A stretch of DNA of 64,000 nt, taken from positions 158,460-222,459 of the forward strand of contig JNVV01000008.1 in NCBI GenBank assembly GCA_000733355.1, in the 5' to 3' direction. This DNA comes from Falciphora oryzae. Taxonomy: Eukaryota > Ascomycota > Sordariomycetes > Magnaporthales > Magnaporthaceae. Of the stretch, positions 36,165 to 46,738 are shown piece by piece (the first letter of the stretch is position 1; every line of letters starts with the position of its first letter). The notes under the pieces were generated by a model, which saw only the letters and a program-made list of their open reading frames with translations, did no database searches and was not told the DNA's origin. A program made the translations under genes and the position numbers.

Positions 36165-37418
36165 TTATCCGTACCTCGCGACAGGCACGGGGGGCTTGTT
36201 CTCGAGGATGTGATCGATCTCCTCCATGACATCGGGAGTGAGCTTCTCGAGAACATCGAGGGCCTTGATGTTCTCATAGACCTGCGCGGGGGAACTCGAG
36301 CCGGTGATGGCGGAGCTGACGTTGGGGTTCTTGAGCACCCACGCGAGGGCCAGGGCGCTCTGCTTGACGCCCATCCTCTCGGCGATGGGCGCGAGCCTGT
36401 TTGCCCTCTCGATCTGGTCCTCCCACACCTCCCGGCCGGTGCGCTTCCAGTAGCCGGCGATGAACTCGACCTGCTGCTGGGCGAAGCGCGAGTCCTCGGG
36501 GATGCCGTCCTTGTACTTGCCCGACAGGATCCCCTGCTTGAGCGGCGAGAAGACGGTCAGGCCGAGCCCGAGCTCGCGGTACAGGTGCGCAAACTCCTGC
36601 TCCACCTTGACGCGCTCCATCATGTTGTAGCACGGCTGCTCCATGAGCGGGCCGATCAGCCCGAGCCGGTCGGCCACGCGCCACGCCTGCGCGATCTCGT
36701 CGGCGTTCCACTCCGACGTGCCCCAGTACAGCGCCTTGCCCTGGTCGATCATGTGGTTGAATGCCCGGACCGTCTCCTCCATCGGCGTCTGCCGGTCCGG
36801 CCGGTGCGCGTACAGCAGGTCGACGTACTTGAGCTGCAGCCGCTCCAGGGACGCCTCGGTGCCCTCGATGATGTGCTTGCGCGACAGGCCCACGTTGTTG
36901 GCCCGGTTGTCGCCGTTGTGCGAGCCCCAGTAGATCTAACACAGGGCGGAAGTCCAAGTCAGCAACACGGACGGTCCCCTAGGCCACTCGAAGGTCATGT
37001 CGGCCATTGCGAGTCGGGGACAAGGCTCACCTTGGTGGATATGACGAGGTCGTTGCGCTTCCAGCCGTACTTCTTGATGGCCTCGCCCATGACAATCTCG
37101 GACTCGCCGGCAGCGTAGGTTTCGGCGCAGTCGAAGAAGTTGACTCCGCAATCATAGGCGGCCTTCATGCACGCAAAGGTGCCCTCTGTTCCTCGGCCAT
37201 CGCGGAGGCCGCGAGCCTGTCAGTCGTTGTCTCGAGGGGGCCCTTTGGCCGCTGGGCTTCGGGCGGGGAAGAGGAAGGTGGTGGGGTATGTGATTCGCAC
37301 CTCGGTCGACATGGCCGCCGTACGTCAGCCAGCCGCCGAGCGAGATGGCCGAGACCTTGAGACCGGAACGGCCCAGGAAACGGTACTCCATTTTGGGGAG
37401 ACCCTCGGGCTTCTCCAT
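36165..37418 (-). CDS. Aldo-keto reductase, Kv-beta-like (AKR6 type)
   Basis: NADPH-dependent oxidoreductase of 347 residues with the fold of potassium-channel beta subunits. Exons 37418-37301, 37185-37031 and 36935-36165 join in phases 1 and 0. The catalytic tetrad is visible: Asp and Tyr in FFDCAETYAAGESE, Lys in VISTK and His in YAHRPD. The C-terminal cofactor-binding segment includes SSAITGSSSPAQVYENIKALD. The sequence YRFLGRSGLKVSAISLGGW at the start and GVNFFDCAETY are typical of fungal AKR6-like enzymes. Physiological substrate is unknown, and a partner channel is not implied. The protein lacks any targeting signal. Confidence 0.9.
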
Positions 37419-40400
37419 GGTGGCGGCTGTGGTGCTGGTATATCTTGGAACGAGGTTCGGAGGGGAAGCGTCTTGGCGAGTGAGGCCGGAGGCAGCTCAG
37501 CAGTCAAGAGTCAGATGTGGGTATTTTCTCACGATTCGGCCGCCTGCACCTAGTCTGATGAGTTGAGCAGGATATGGAGAGCCCGGGAGCTTCGTGAAAG
37601 TTGGGGATCTCGCGGGATTTTAAGAGCGGGCTTGCAGGCGTCCGAAGCTCCATCCCAGCTGCAGCTTTCCTCGGACTGCAACGCTCCCGTTCCCGCCATC
37701 CGGGCGATGTACGTAGTGCCGACATCATACTGTGCCCCTGCCCAACATGGATGCAGGTTGCTTGCTAATGCGGTTTCTACACGACGCCACTCCTACTGCC
37801 TCCATCCCCTCTGGCAGCGCAGAAACCTTCTTGGGCTCAGGTACGCGAGCAAGGCGAGATATTCACGCCGGGGATTTATTGCCCTTCTCATAATTGTCGT
37901 CGTCTCATCGACAACAGCGTCCTTGACGCATCAACAGCGAATGCGGTCTTTGGCCTCGGCTTGCGAACAGCAGCCTTGGCCGCGGGCAGGCAAGCTTCCC
38001 TTCTTGGCACGCTTTGATATTGCTTGGTCAGCTACGATATCGGAAGCAGAACCCCGCCGCCTGCGCCCCTTGAGCTGACAGGGGGCATCCAGTCATGTCG
38101 CGGGGTGACATCACCACCGTGTAGCCTGCCCTCGTCTGCTCCCGCTCCTCGAGCCGCAATGGTGATGCATGTTAAATTAATTAACACCCAGGCACCGTCG
38201 AGCTACTACTTACCTGTTTCGAGCAGTAGTGGGCTGTAGGCAGTGGCTCAAGCGAGGCACACCTATTCTGGCTTTGGGAGAGGAGGCCAAAACAGGACCT
38301 CGCATGCACGACCCCGCGCTCATGGCCAAGGATACGGATGGGGGCCGCTCGGTGTAAGCTTGTCCGCATTTGCGGCGTCAGGGTCCAGCGCCGGAGCTTG
38401 GTGCCACGACAGCTTGTGGGCGGATATTGAATTTGGCACCGCACATATCACGGCAAGCGCCGAGTTGTTGCTAGTGTGTCTGAGCATTCCCACATCACTT
38501 CACTTGGCATTTCCGAGGTATTTACCAATGAGTCTATCAATAAAGACAGCGTCGACGCACCTTCTACTTTCCAGCTTATTCCTATCAATGCAACGCCGTT
38601 ATTGTCCGACCTGGGAAGCACAGAATGCAGTCAACCGTGCCGGTGTTCGAATAGCGATTCTAGAAGCTGCGAGTGTGCATGTATCGTCGGGGAACCCGCT
38701 AGGAGACACCATGCGAGGGTGTTGGCCATGCTATCGAGCTACACGAGCACATATCGTTCAGAAAAGGATGTGTTGCCGAATGTAACAAATTGTTTCAGCC
38801 GTTACAAGGCATCCGATGTTTCCACGGCTCGCTAGCCTCGCAATGTGCCACACGTGGCTCCCAGGAGCCATTTCCCGTTTGATATAAAATAGGATTTTCC
38901 CAGATCAAATGTTTTTCAAAGGATTCCAAACTCCGGGGTCCGGATTTCTTTGACCTCGCAAAGAAGCCTTTGATTTCTGAAGCTGTCCTGATCAAGACTG
39001 TGGCCTCCAGCCCCGATGGTGTTTTCCCAAAAAGGGCGGCGTCTAGGGTCTTTGCACTCGTGCGATGAGATAGAAAGATTATGCAACTTGCTCTCTCGGT
39101 TGAGGTGACGCCCATAATTCTGGGAAGAGTATGTGGATGCGTTCACTTGTGTGACTGTCCCAAGTTACTGCAAGATCAATATCTTCATGCCCTTGGCCGC
39201 GGTGCTCTTCTATGTGCCCGGGCCTTAGAAAGTTATAATTCTGTCTTGATATCAACATTCCCTTGTGCGTCGTGATACGGGACTCACGAGCTCTGGTACA
39301 TTTACAGCAGACTGCGCGCATGACAGCCTCCTGACCCATTGCATGCATACGTATTCTACTCCGTCCTCCTCTGTTTCCTGTTCCTTGCACCGTCAGCTAG
39401 GCTGAGGTTGGCGATTGTGGATCTGAAGCACGAGCGGTGTCTCCATGGGGCGTGTGGCAGCGAGGAGAGGCGGAAATGCCGTAGATCTTGTTGCTAGATG
39501 TAACTTTGTTGCTCGGGGCTTTGAGCCGGTTATCCGTGATATGCGAGGGCAGAAGGCAATAGCACAAGAGACAAGAGAAAGCAAACAAACGCCAATATCA
39601 AATGCATGTTCCCGCCGCCGCAGCACAACATCCGGCGGGATATTCTTTGCCTGCACTCTTCCAGAATCCCCGAGGCTTCGGAACCTGCATTCACCAAATA
39701 GAAGCTTAGGTACTGAGCCAGAAGAAGCCAGAAGAAAGCCGGCTTCCTGGCCATCCCTGGTAGAAGAACATATCCGCTCCGACAATATCTGAAGCAGCTC
39801 ACCGCCGTAATTATGTGCGAGCCTGTAGCCTTATTCCCAGTAGTAGCAGGGCATCGTGAGCTCTCTTTTGGTTCCACTGGTAGCTTCTTTGGTTGCTGTT
39901 CACGTAAGCACGGCAGCGGCACGCTTTGCTCCTTCCTCAAGACGGGCTAAGCAGGCCAGCTTGCCTGCCGGGGATGCCTTCCTATCGACCGTAGCAACCC
40001 CTCCTTGGACCCTCCCAGTGGCTCATGCTCCGCGCCTCTTAAGGTTTGATGTCAGGCTCCCACGCCCCCAGTATCGAAGACAAGGGCAAATCAGCTTGCC
40101 CAGAGACTTGCCTGTCATCGAGGGACCCGATATATGGTCTTATTAATATCAAAAATACAGGCACACGCCTCTAGGTGGCAAGACGACGAGCGTAGGGCCG
40201 GCGAGTAGCGAATCAGGGAAGGCCTAGCCCGGTTGTCTAAGCAATTCTTTGGGCCAAGCCCTAAGCTAGCAGGTCCTGGTGTCTGCTTTAAATACGGCTC
40301 GAGTCTCCCCTCCTTCCTCTTCCCCGCCGTCTTGTTTTTTTTTTCTTCCTGACCACCCACCACTTCCCGGTCTCCTCTTCGGACAGGACCAGAAACTTCC

Positions 40401-41058
40401 TGTCGTGCCCGCGGCATCTACACCTGGATCACGATCACTTTCTTCTTCTCCACCGTCTTCTATTTCTCTTGTTGTTCTCTTCCAGGCCGGTAAGCTTCGC
40501 ATGCATTCCTTTCGTTGATGTCTTCTGCTACCTCCCCGTCTGCTAGTCCGCTGTCCGCAACATCTCCTTTCCATCTTGAAGAGACTCTAGCCTTCTAGTG
40601 TGGCATCTTCTCTCGGCCTTCACAATCATCTGCCGCCTTCTATTTCACCCCTTTGGTGTTCTCCTTGCGTCTCTGGCTTGTGTTGTGGTCGCATATATCG
40701 CCCTGCCCATCCTCCATCCTACCCATCCCATCCAACCACCCATCTTCTATCGGTCTATCCATCTATCATCAGTCATTAACTCGTATACCTATCTACCTAA
40801 CCGACTGAGGACGCCTCCGGGTCGCAAGGTATACGGCAGTCTACCTTGGCTGCGCGGTGCTGAGCCTTCTCCTCACGTTGTTCACCATCTCTTCTATCAT
40901 TATTTCTCTACTACTCCTGCCACTGCCCACTACTACCGCCTCGATTATCGCCGAGCAATTCTTCTATCTACCATCACGACCGGCAGGATTTACTTCAATT
41001 GTTCTTGCTGCTAACTCTAGCCTTAGACTTGGAGGACTATCTCCCCCAGCCGAACGAC
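37419..41058. other. Intergenic region, 3.6 kb, before the CCHC gene
   Basis: No gene is supported in 37419-40300. From about 40300 the plus strand becomes strongly pyrimidine-rich, interpreted as promoter and leader of the CCHC protein gene with a probable 5'UTR intron. TATC/CATC-type short repeats occur around 40720-40800. Confidence 0.5.
40490..41020 (+). other. Putative 5'UTR intron of the CCHC protein gene (531 bp)
   Basis: The donor GTAAGC starts at 40490 and the acceptor is CTCTAG at 41015-41020. A CTAAC branch-like word lies very close to the acceptor (about 10 nt), which weakens the call. The leader exon before it is pyrimidine-rich. Confidence 0.35.
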
Positions 41059-43086
41059 ATGGACGATACCTGGGGAAACGGCTCCGGCGGCGGAGGCTGG
41101 GAGTCCCAGAATGCTGGAGGTGACCAGTGGAACGACCCTGGCAATGCTGGTGCCAACGACCAGTGGAACGGCAACGGCAATGCTGGCGCCAACGATCAGT
41201 GGAACGGCAACGGCAATGCTGGCGGCGCTGCTGCCAACGACCAGTGGAACGACGGCGGCAATGCTGGTGGCACTGACTTTGGTGCTGCCGGTGACGCCGA
41301 CAACGGCGGCGGTGGTGGCAATGATGGCAAATGCTTCAACTGTGGCGAGCCTGGGTAAGCCTGCAATACCACATGATGAAAAGATATCATGGCCCATTGT
41401 CCACCAGTACACACCCATGCTAACACATTCTCTAGTCACAGCAAGGCTGACTGCACCAAGCCGAGGGTTTTCGATGGCACATGCCGCGTCTGCAACCAGG
41501 AGGGTCACATGAGCCGTGACTGTCCTGACCGCCCTCCTATGCAGTGCCGCTCGTGCGGCGAGGACGGCCATATGTCAAAGGAGTGTCCGAACAAGAAATG
41601 CACCAACTGCCAGGAGCCGGGTGAGTTGAAATTCCAGCTTTACGTCCTCACGTCATGAAACATAGACAGCCTAACGACATACACCACCTAGGCCACGCTG
41701 CCGCCGAGTGCAAGGCGGCTCGCTACATTGACCGCTCTGATGTCCCGGACATGGAGGCTTCTGCCGCCCTTGACCTGATCCGGGATGCCATTGAGGACTC
41801 CGACATGTTCTCCGTCAAGCAGGCCCTTAACGCCTACCTCAAGGCCATGCCGGATACTACCTACATCGCCATGGAGCAGACCCTCCGTAAGGAGAACATT
41901 GGCCTCTACTTCATCGCCTTGGCCAAGCAGGTCCCCGCTGGCATGGTCAACATGGATCTCCAGGGAAACCTGGACAAGAAGCACACAGTCTCGCTGCGAT
42001 TCAGCGACAAGTGTCCTCGTCCTCGCGAGCGTGAGTTCTGGCCGAAGGACACTGCTGACAACCTTCAGCGTCTCGAGGACGCTGGCGACTTGGTCCACAC
42101 GCATCTTCCCCGTTGCCGCAACTGTGACCAGCTCGGTCATGAAACTCGTGACTGCGCTCAAGAAAAGGTCGAGCGACAGCAGCTCGTGATTGAATGCATA
42201 AACTGCAACGAGCCGGGACATCGTTCCCGCGACTGTATGTTCCCCTTGACGTGGACAAACCCGCCTGGGTTCAGACGCTAATCAACTGGTACAGGCCCCC
42301 AGGCTCGTGTTGACAAGTTCGCTTGCAAGAACTGCGGGTAAGTCAAGTTCCGATCGGTACCCGCAACGACGGAAGACGCCACGAGTAGTTACTAACACTC
42401 TATACAGCAAGTCGGGTCACACGGCCAAGGAGTGTGAGGAGGAGCGTGTCTGCCCGCCGGACATGGAGTGTCGCAAGTGCGGCGAGTGTGAGTACCATCC
42501 AGAAATCTTGATCCAAGACTGTACTCTCCTGATCATCACCCAGAACGGCGCAGCAAGCTAACATTTGTGCCATAGGTGGTCACTTTGCCAAGGACTGCCC
42601 CAAGGGCGGCGGCGGCGGTGGATGCCGCAATTGTGGCCAGGAGGGCCACATGGCTCGCGACTGCACCGAGCCGAAGAACATGGCCAACGTCCAGTGCCGC
42701 AACTGCGATGAATATGGTCACATGAGCAAGGAGTGCCCGAAGCCCCGGGACAGTAAGTTCTAGTCTATCCTATGGTTGTTTTCGCTGGCAGGGCCACTAA
42801 CTTGTATGCTTGTAAAGTCTCTCGGGTCAAATGCAGCAACTGCCAAGAGATGGGTCACTTCAAGTCGAAGTGCACCAAGCCGCACGTTGACGAGGACGCC
42901 GACATGGGAGGCTTTGACAATCAGGCTGGTGGCTTCGACAATGGTGCTGCTGGTGACAGCAGCGACTGGAACACTGGCATCGCCGGACAGGGCGATGACT
43001 GGCAGACTCAGACCGCCAACACTGCGGCTCCGGGCGCCGATGCCGATTCCTGGAAGACGTCTGGTGGCGGCGGCTCTGCCTGGTAG
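41059..43086 (+). CDS. Eleven-knuckle CCHC zinc-finger protein with a central non-zinc domain
   Basis: Predicted nucleic-acid-binding protein of 530 residues. Seven exons: 41059-41354, 41436-41620, 41692-42234, 42295-42337, 42408-42487, 42576-42752 and 42818-43086; all phases close. A Gly/Asn/Trp-rich N-terminus with DQWNGNGNAGAN repeats is followed by four CX2CX4HX4C knuckles. A domain of about 120 residues (DMEASAALDLIRDAI to DLVHTHLPR) comes next, then seven more knuckles and an Asp/Trp/Gly tail. Knuckle proteins of the CNBP/Gis2/Byr3 type bind single-stranded nucleic acid and mRNA but have about seven knuckles and no such insert. Fungal relatives are often labelled CnjB-like. Five of six introns fall in or at the edge of knuckles, suggesting growth by duplication. 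The exact role is unknown. Confidence 0.87.
41116..41272 (+). repeat. Coding tandem repeats of DQWNxxGNAG units
   Basis: Within exon 1 of the CCHC gene, four imperfect units of 33-45 nt each encode DQWND/DQWNGNGNAGAN-like blocks. The two central units are nearly identical at nucleotide level, so length variation among strains is likely. Confidence 0.75.
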
Positions 43087-43611
43087 CTGCAAAGCTAGCT
43101 ACAGCCATCTCATTCAGCACTTGGACTGCTTTCTGGAAGATGGCTACATTAGGCGGCTATGATCACAAAGGGACAATTTTTGGTAGCACATCAGGCTCGG
43201 GATATTTGGGGGTTTGATTGGAGGATAAACTGATCTTTGCTTAGAACGACTCACTAGTAGCTGGTGCCTTGGGAGAGGACAGCAGTTGTCGCGAGGGCTT
43301 TGCTTCTCAGACGACGGAAGCCGTCGCCCTGTTGGGCTACCATTGGCGAACGCTGGGCGTTGGTATAAGGTCACGGACTTTGAGCCGGTAGACAGTAGAT
43401 GGACCAAGTCTATGAGATCTGTGCTACGGCACCATAAATGAAAAGAGGTCTAGACCCGATGAGATGGTAGCCATGATCAAAGGTGAAATGATGCTATAGA
43501 TGTCATCTCTGCACAGACTACGATTATATAACGAGGTAACCAATAATGACGTTGACATTCAGCTATCCAGGCCCGCCACCAAGTATCAAGTAATGCTAGA
43601 TGATTGGGGTA
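43087..43611. other. Convergent 3' flanks, CCHC gene / methyltransferase
   Basis: 525 bp with no gene supported. Confidence 0.5.
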
Positions 43612-44681
43612 TTACTTCGTCAAGATTCCTAGCACATGTGGAAGGGTATTAAACCAAGGCTCGGCTGGTGGTTGCGCAAGATCAATGCCGGACCATGGAC
43701 CAGCCGAACGCAGATACTTGCCCGTCTCGTTGCGAAGACGGCAGCCGCCGATTAGATGGGGCCAAAAGAGGTTCACAAAGGCTATAAAGAGGTTGGGCAC
43801 CCAAGAGTATCAGTACAGAAAGTTCTCTTTCTCTCCGTGCACAGAGCAGAAGGGCACGACGGAGTGGCGTGGGAGGAGGTCGGGGATGGTTCAGGTGACA
43901 CAGTTTCACCAAGACAAGCCAGAAAAAAAAGAAACAGCGTACCTTGATACCAGTACATGGCGGTGCCCGGCGCCTGGCGCACGTGCTCGCAGACGTACCA
44001 CCTGCCTCCCGGCTTGAGGTAGCGGTACAGCTCGCGGATGTTGCGCTCCGGGTCCGGGATGCTGCAGAGGCACAGCACCGAGACGATGCAGTCGACCTCG
44101 CCGTGCGCGACCGCCCCCGTCGCGGCCAGGTCCTCGATCCCGCACGGCACGACCTCGTACACGCCGTCCAGCCCGGCCTCGCTGGTAGCTTGCTTCAGCG
44201 CCGCGTGCACGCCCGCGTTGGGCTCCACGCCCAGGATGCGCCTGACCGGTGCTGCTGCTGATCTGTGGCGGATCGAGTCGTACTTGCTGGCAGAGGCAGA
44301 GTCGGCCACGCCGCGCGCCAGCACCGACGCCCACATGCCGCTCCCCGGCCCGACCTCGAGGACGGTGCCGGAGATGGGCGGGTGCGGCGCGTCCTCGCCC
44401 TTGCTGACGACCGAGCCCTTGTGCACGCGGCCGGCCAGCAGCGGAACGACGTGGACGCCGGCGTTGGCGCGGACGCCGGGGGCCGCGCGCTTGGTCCAGA
44501 AGTCGGAGAACCAGGCCTCGGCCAGCGTGCTGTGGCCGGCGCGGCCGAGGAGGTGCGATACCAGCGTGCCCTCGCGCAGCAGGCGGACGACGGTGCCGGG
44601 CAGGCAGCTCAGCGACTCGAACATGAAGACCCAGGGGAAGGCCAGGGTTTTGGCGATGTCGAAGAGGGAGGGTTCCTCCAT
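43612..44681 (-). CDS. Class I SAM-dependent methyltransferase, METTL7-like
   Basis: A 302-residue enzyme in two exons, 44681-43943 and 43781-43612, joined in phase 1 across a 161-bp intron. The N-terminus has a hydrophobic stretch (LAFPWVFMFESLSCLPGTVVRLL) that may anchor it in membrane or lipid droplets, as in METTL7 proteins. Motif I is VLEVGPGSGMW, an acidic motif II follows in ILGVEPNAG, and the IVSVLCLCSIPDPERNIRELYRYLKPGG region is typical of the fold. The C-terminal exon (FWPHLIGGCRLRNETGKYL through TLPHVLGILTK) matches the METTL7 C-terminal pattern. This confirms the splice, since the unspliced frame reads into low-complexity sequence. The acceptor substrate (thiol or other small molecule) is unknown. 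Confidence 0.85.
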
Positions 44682-45963
44682 TTTTTTTTCCCCCTGTCTC
44701 TCTTTTTGGGAGCGTATCTGGATTTTTATTCTATTGTCTTTTACTCCGCTCCGAGGAGCGCGGAGTATATTTTGGTTTGTTGTCTCCCAGCTAGACCACG
44801 TGAGTGGTAATGGGTGTGGGCGAGGAATGTTGGAGGATTCCAAGGGGCAAACGAGAGGGGCAGGCGGGATTTTATAGCAAGAGCTGTGGGACCAATAAAC
44901 CGACAAGGAGCCCTCCCTCCAGCTCCGACCTTGGGCACGTGAACCGGTCCCCTTTCCTCTCCCTCTCTTCTGTTCAGGTTAGCCACCTGCTTTCTTCTAC
45001 GTATTACGTGCTGCTTCATGCAGGACATATCACATTACGGCGGGTGAGTCGCGTCACAACAATGCCAGGATCCTTCGCGCCAGTTCACCACACGCCAGGG
45101 GGTAGGTCATGGTTGAAAGGCCAATGTAACGGTGCTCCATTCCAGTTCTGAATTCTCATAGATAGCAAATGTCACTTCTGGCTCGAGAAGTGGGTTGTTA
45201 TTTGGTGGCAAGCGGGAGCTTCTTAAAGCTTCCCTCGTCCTCCAACCTGCAAGCTACGACCTGAGCGACGCCAGCGCAGACGGGAGCACCAATCCCAAGA
45301 TAGACGTTGACTATAATATGGTCTCGTTTTGATCCATAGGCGGCTTGCCGGCAGGCGCAAAAATCGTAGAGGGTTGGGAGGTTGGGAGATTGGAAGAGAG
45401 ATCTGAAAGTGGAGGGCTGGGTATTTCATGCTCGTCGATGGGCAGTTCTCGGGGATAGGTATCTAGCTCTTGGGAAGCTGGAGGCGTTGAGGCCGGTGTG
45501 TGGGATATCCTGTCGATACTCCGAGGTCGAGCATCTCGGCCAGAAAAGAAGCCAATGATAATCCGACGCGCATAGAGATTGACCGGTTGAGGGGCAGACT
45601 TCCGCACCACGAGACTCGCTTGTGCGGCACGGCCCAACCAACACTCCGAGAACCCGTCAGAACCTTCGCCAGGTTCCATCGGGCTTCCCCCATGTAGATG
45701 CCAGGGAGGACGGCCAGGCGACCAATGAGCCTGCGAGCTTATGCCAGTTGCCGAAAATTGGGATAGAATCGCAGTCGGCGTGGCCGGGAGTCAACTGGCT
45801 GCTCCGGTGGGTGGCAATTAGTACGCGTTTGATGATGCGTGGACAGGCGCAGTTAGCCAGCCATAGAGCGACGTGACTGCACATACATTGAGGCCAGCCG
45901 AGGATACCCGAGCGAGGAGCCGGACGCAGAGTCGCCGACCGGGGGACGTTTGGGAGGACTCTC
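44682..45963. other. Intergenic, 1.3 kb
   Basis: Promoter of the methyltransferase at the left. A minus-strand frame at 45311-45679 has a plausible Pro/Ser-rich composition but no start context, domain or splice partners that I could close, so it is not called as a gene. Confidence 0.4.
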
Positions 45964-46230
45964 TCAGCCAAACTTCTTGGAGCCGCCCGTCTGCTTCTTC
46001 CCGCCGGCGTCGGCGGTCTTGCCCTTCCTGCCCTTGCCGATGAGCTCGAGGTGGCCGGCACGCTCGCCGAGCAGCTTCTCGGTCTGGTTGACCAGGCCCG
46101 AGGTGTACTTCTTGACGAGCTTGTCGGCCTTGGTCGCTTTCGCCTTCTTGGGCTTGGTCACCCTGGCGCCCTTCTTCAAGGGCTTCGTGGCCGCCGGCTT
46201 GGCCGACATCTTGACGGTTCCCTGAGCCAT
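45964..46230 (-). CDS. Small Lys-rich DUF2462 / UPF0390-family protein
   Basis: An 88-residue, strongly basic, intronless protein. MAQGTVKMSAKP at the start followed by KKGARVTKPKKAK resembles the UPF0390/DUF2462 family (human C19orf53), which also begins MAQG and has a KGGRVIAPKKA-type motif. The C-terminus is Gly/Lys-rich. Such proteins are probably nuclear or nucleolar, but no biochemical role is established to my knowledge. The start is supported by its conserved MAQG. It is divergent from the CIA84-like gene across 508 bp. Confidence 0.8.
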   Translation of the reverse strand: MAQGTVKMSAKPAATKPLKKGARVTKPKKAKATKADKLVKKYTSGLVNQTEKLLGERAGHLELIGKGRKGKTADAGGKKQTGGSKKFG

Positions 46231-46738
46231 CCTGCAGTGGTGCGAATTGGGCGAGCTGCGAGGGCAGATGGCGAAGCTGCAGTATTTCCTGGGCGATTCT
46301 ATGACCCGAGAATGAGATCAGGGGAAGCGATTCGAAGGCTTTTCAGATAGCCTCCCAAAAAGTTTGGGCGGTGAGGCGGGGCACTTTTCCTCGCGATGAA
46401 AGAAAAAAGGGGGCCGATGTGACGATAAGCTAGATAAGCCGCACGTGTCCCCCCGCCGCCCCGCCAAATGACAGCGGCGACAGTTTTTATGTGGAGCTTC
46501 GCGGGCCATCGGGAAGCTTGGGCCAAGTTATCGCGAGCGACAGGAGCTTCAAGTCGACGATTATCTTCGGAAAAATCCCCCCTGAGAAGACGGCTGGCAC
46601 TTTTTACGGCCAGGCACTTGACCATGCGGAGGTAGAAACTGCCCCCGAGCTCAATTCCGCATTGTGTGCACCGCTCGCCGCTCAATGGCTCCGACAAGCC
46701 AGTCCAGTTACCCTTGAGAGCGTCAAGCCCTCCCTACG
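46231..46738. other. Divergent promoter region, DUF2462 / CIA84-like
   Basis: 508 bp between two head-to-head ATGs, probably a shared promoter. I recognise no named element. Confidence 0.5.

Noticed and set aside
39530..39754. 74-residue hydrophobic minus-strand ORF that could pass for a small secreted protein
   Set aside because: It has a second hydrophobic segment at the end, no conserved Cys pattern and no transcript signals. It is likely chance.
45311..45679. Pro/Ser-rich minus-strand frame downstream of DUF2462
   Set aside because: It reads plausibly at its end, but I could not find a start and splice sites that close, and no family is recognised.
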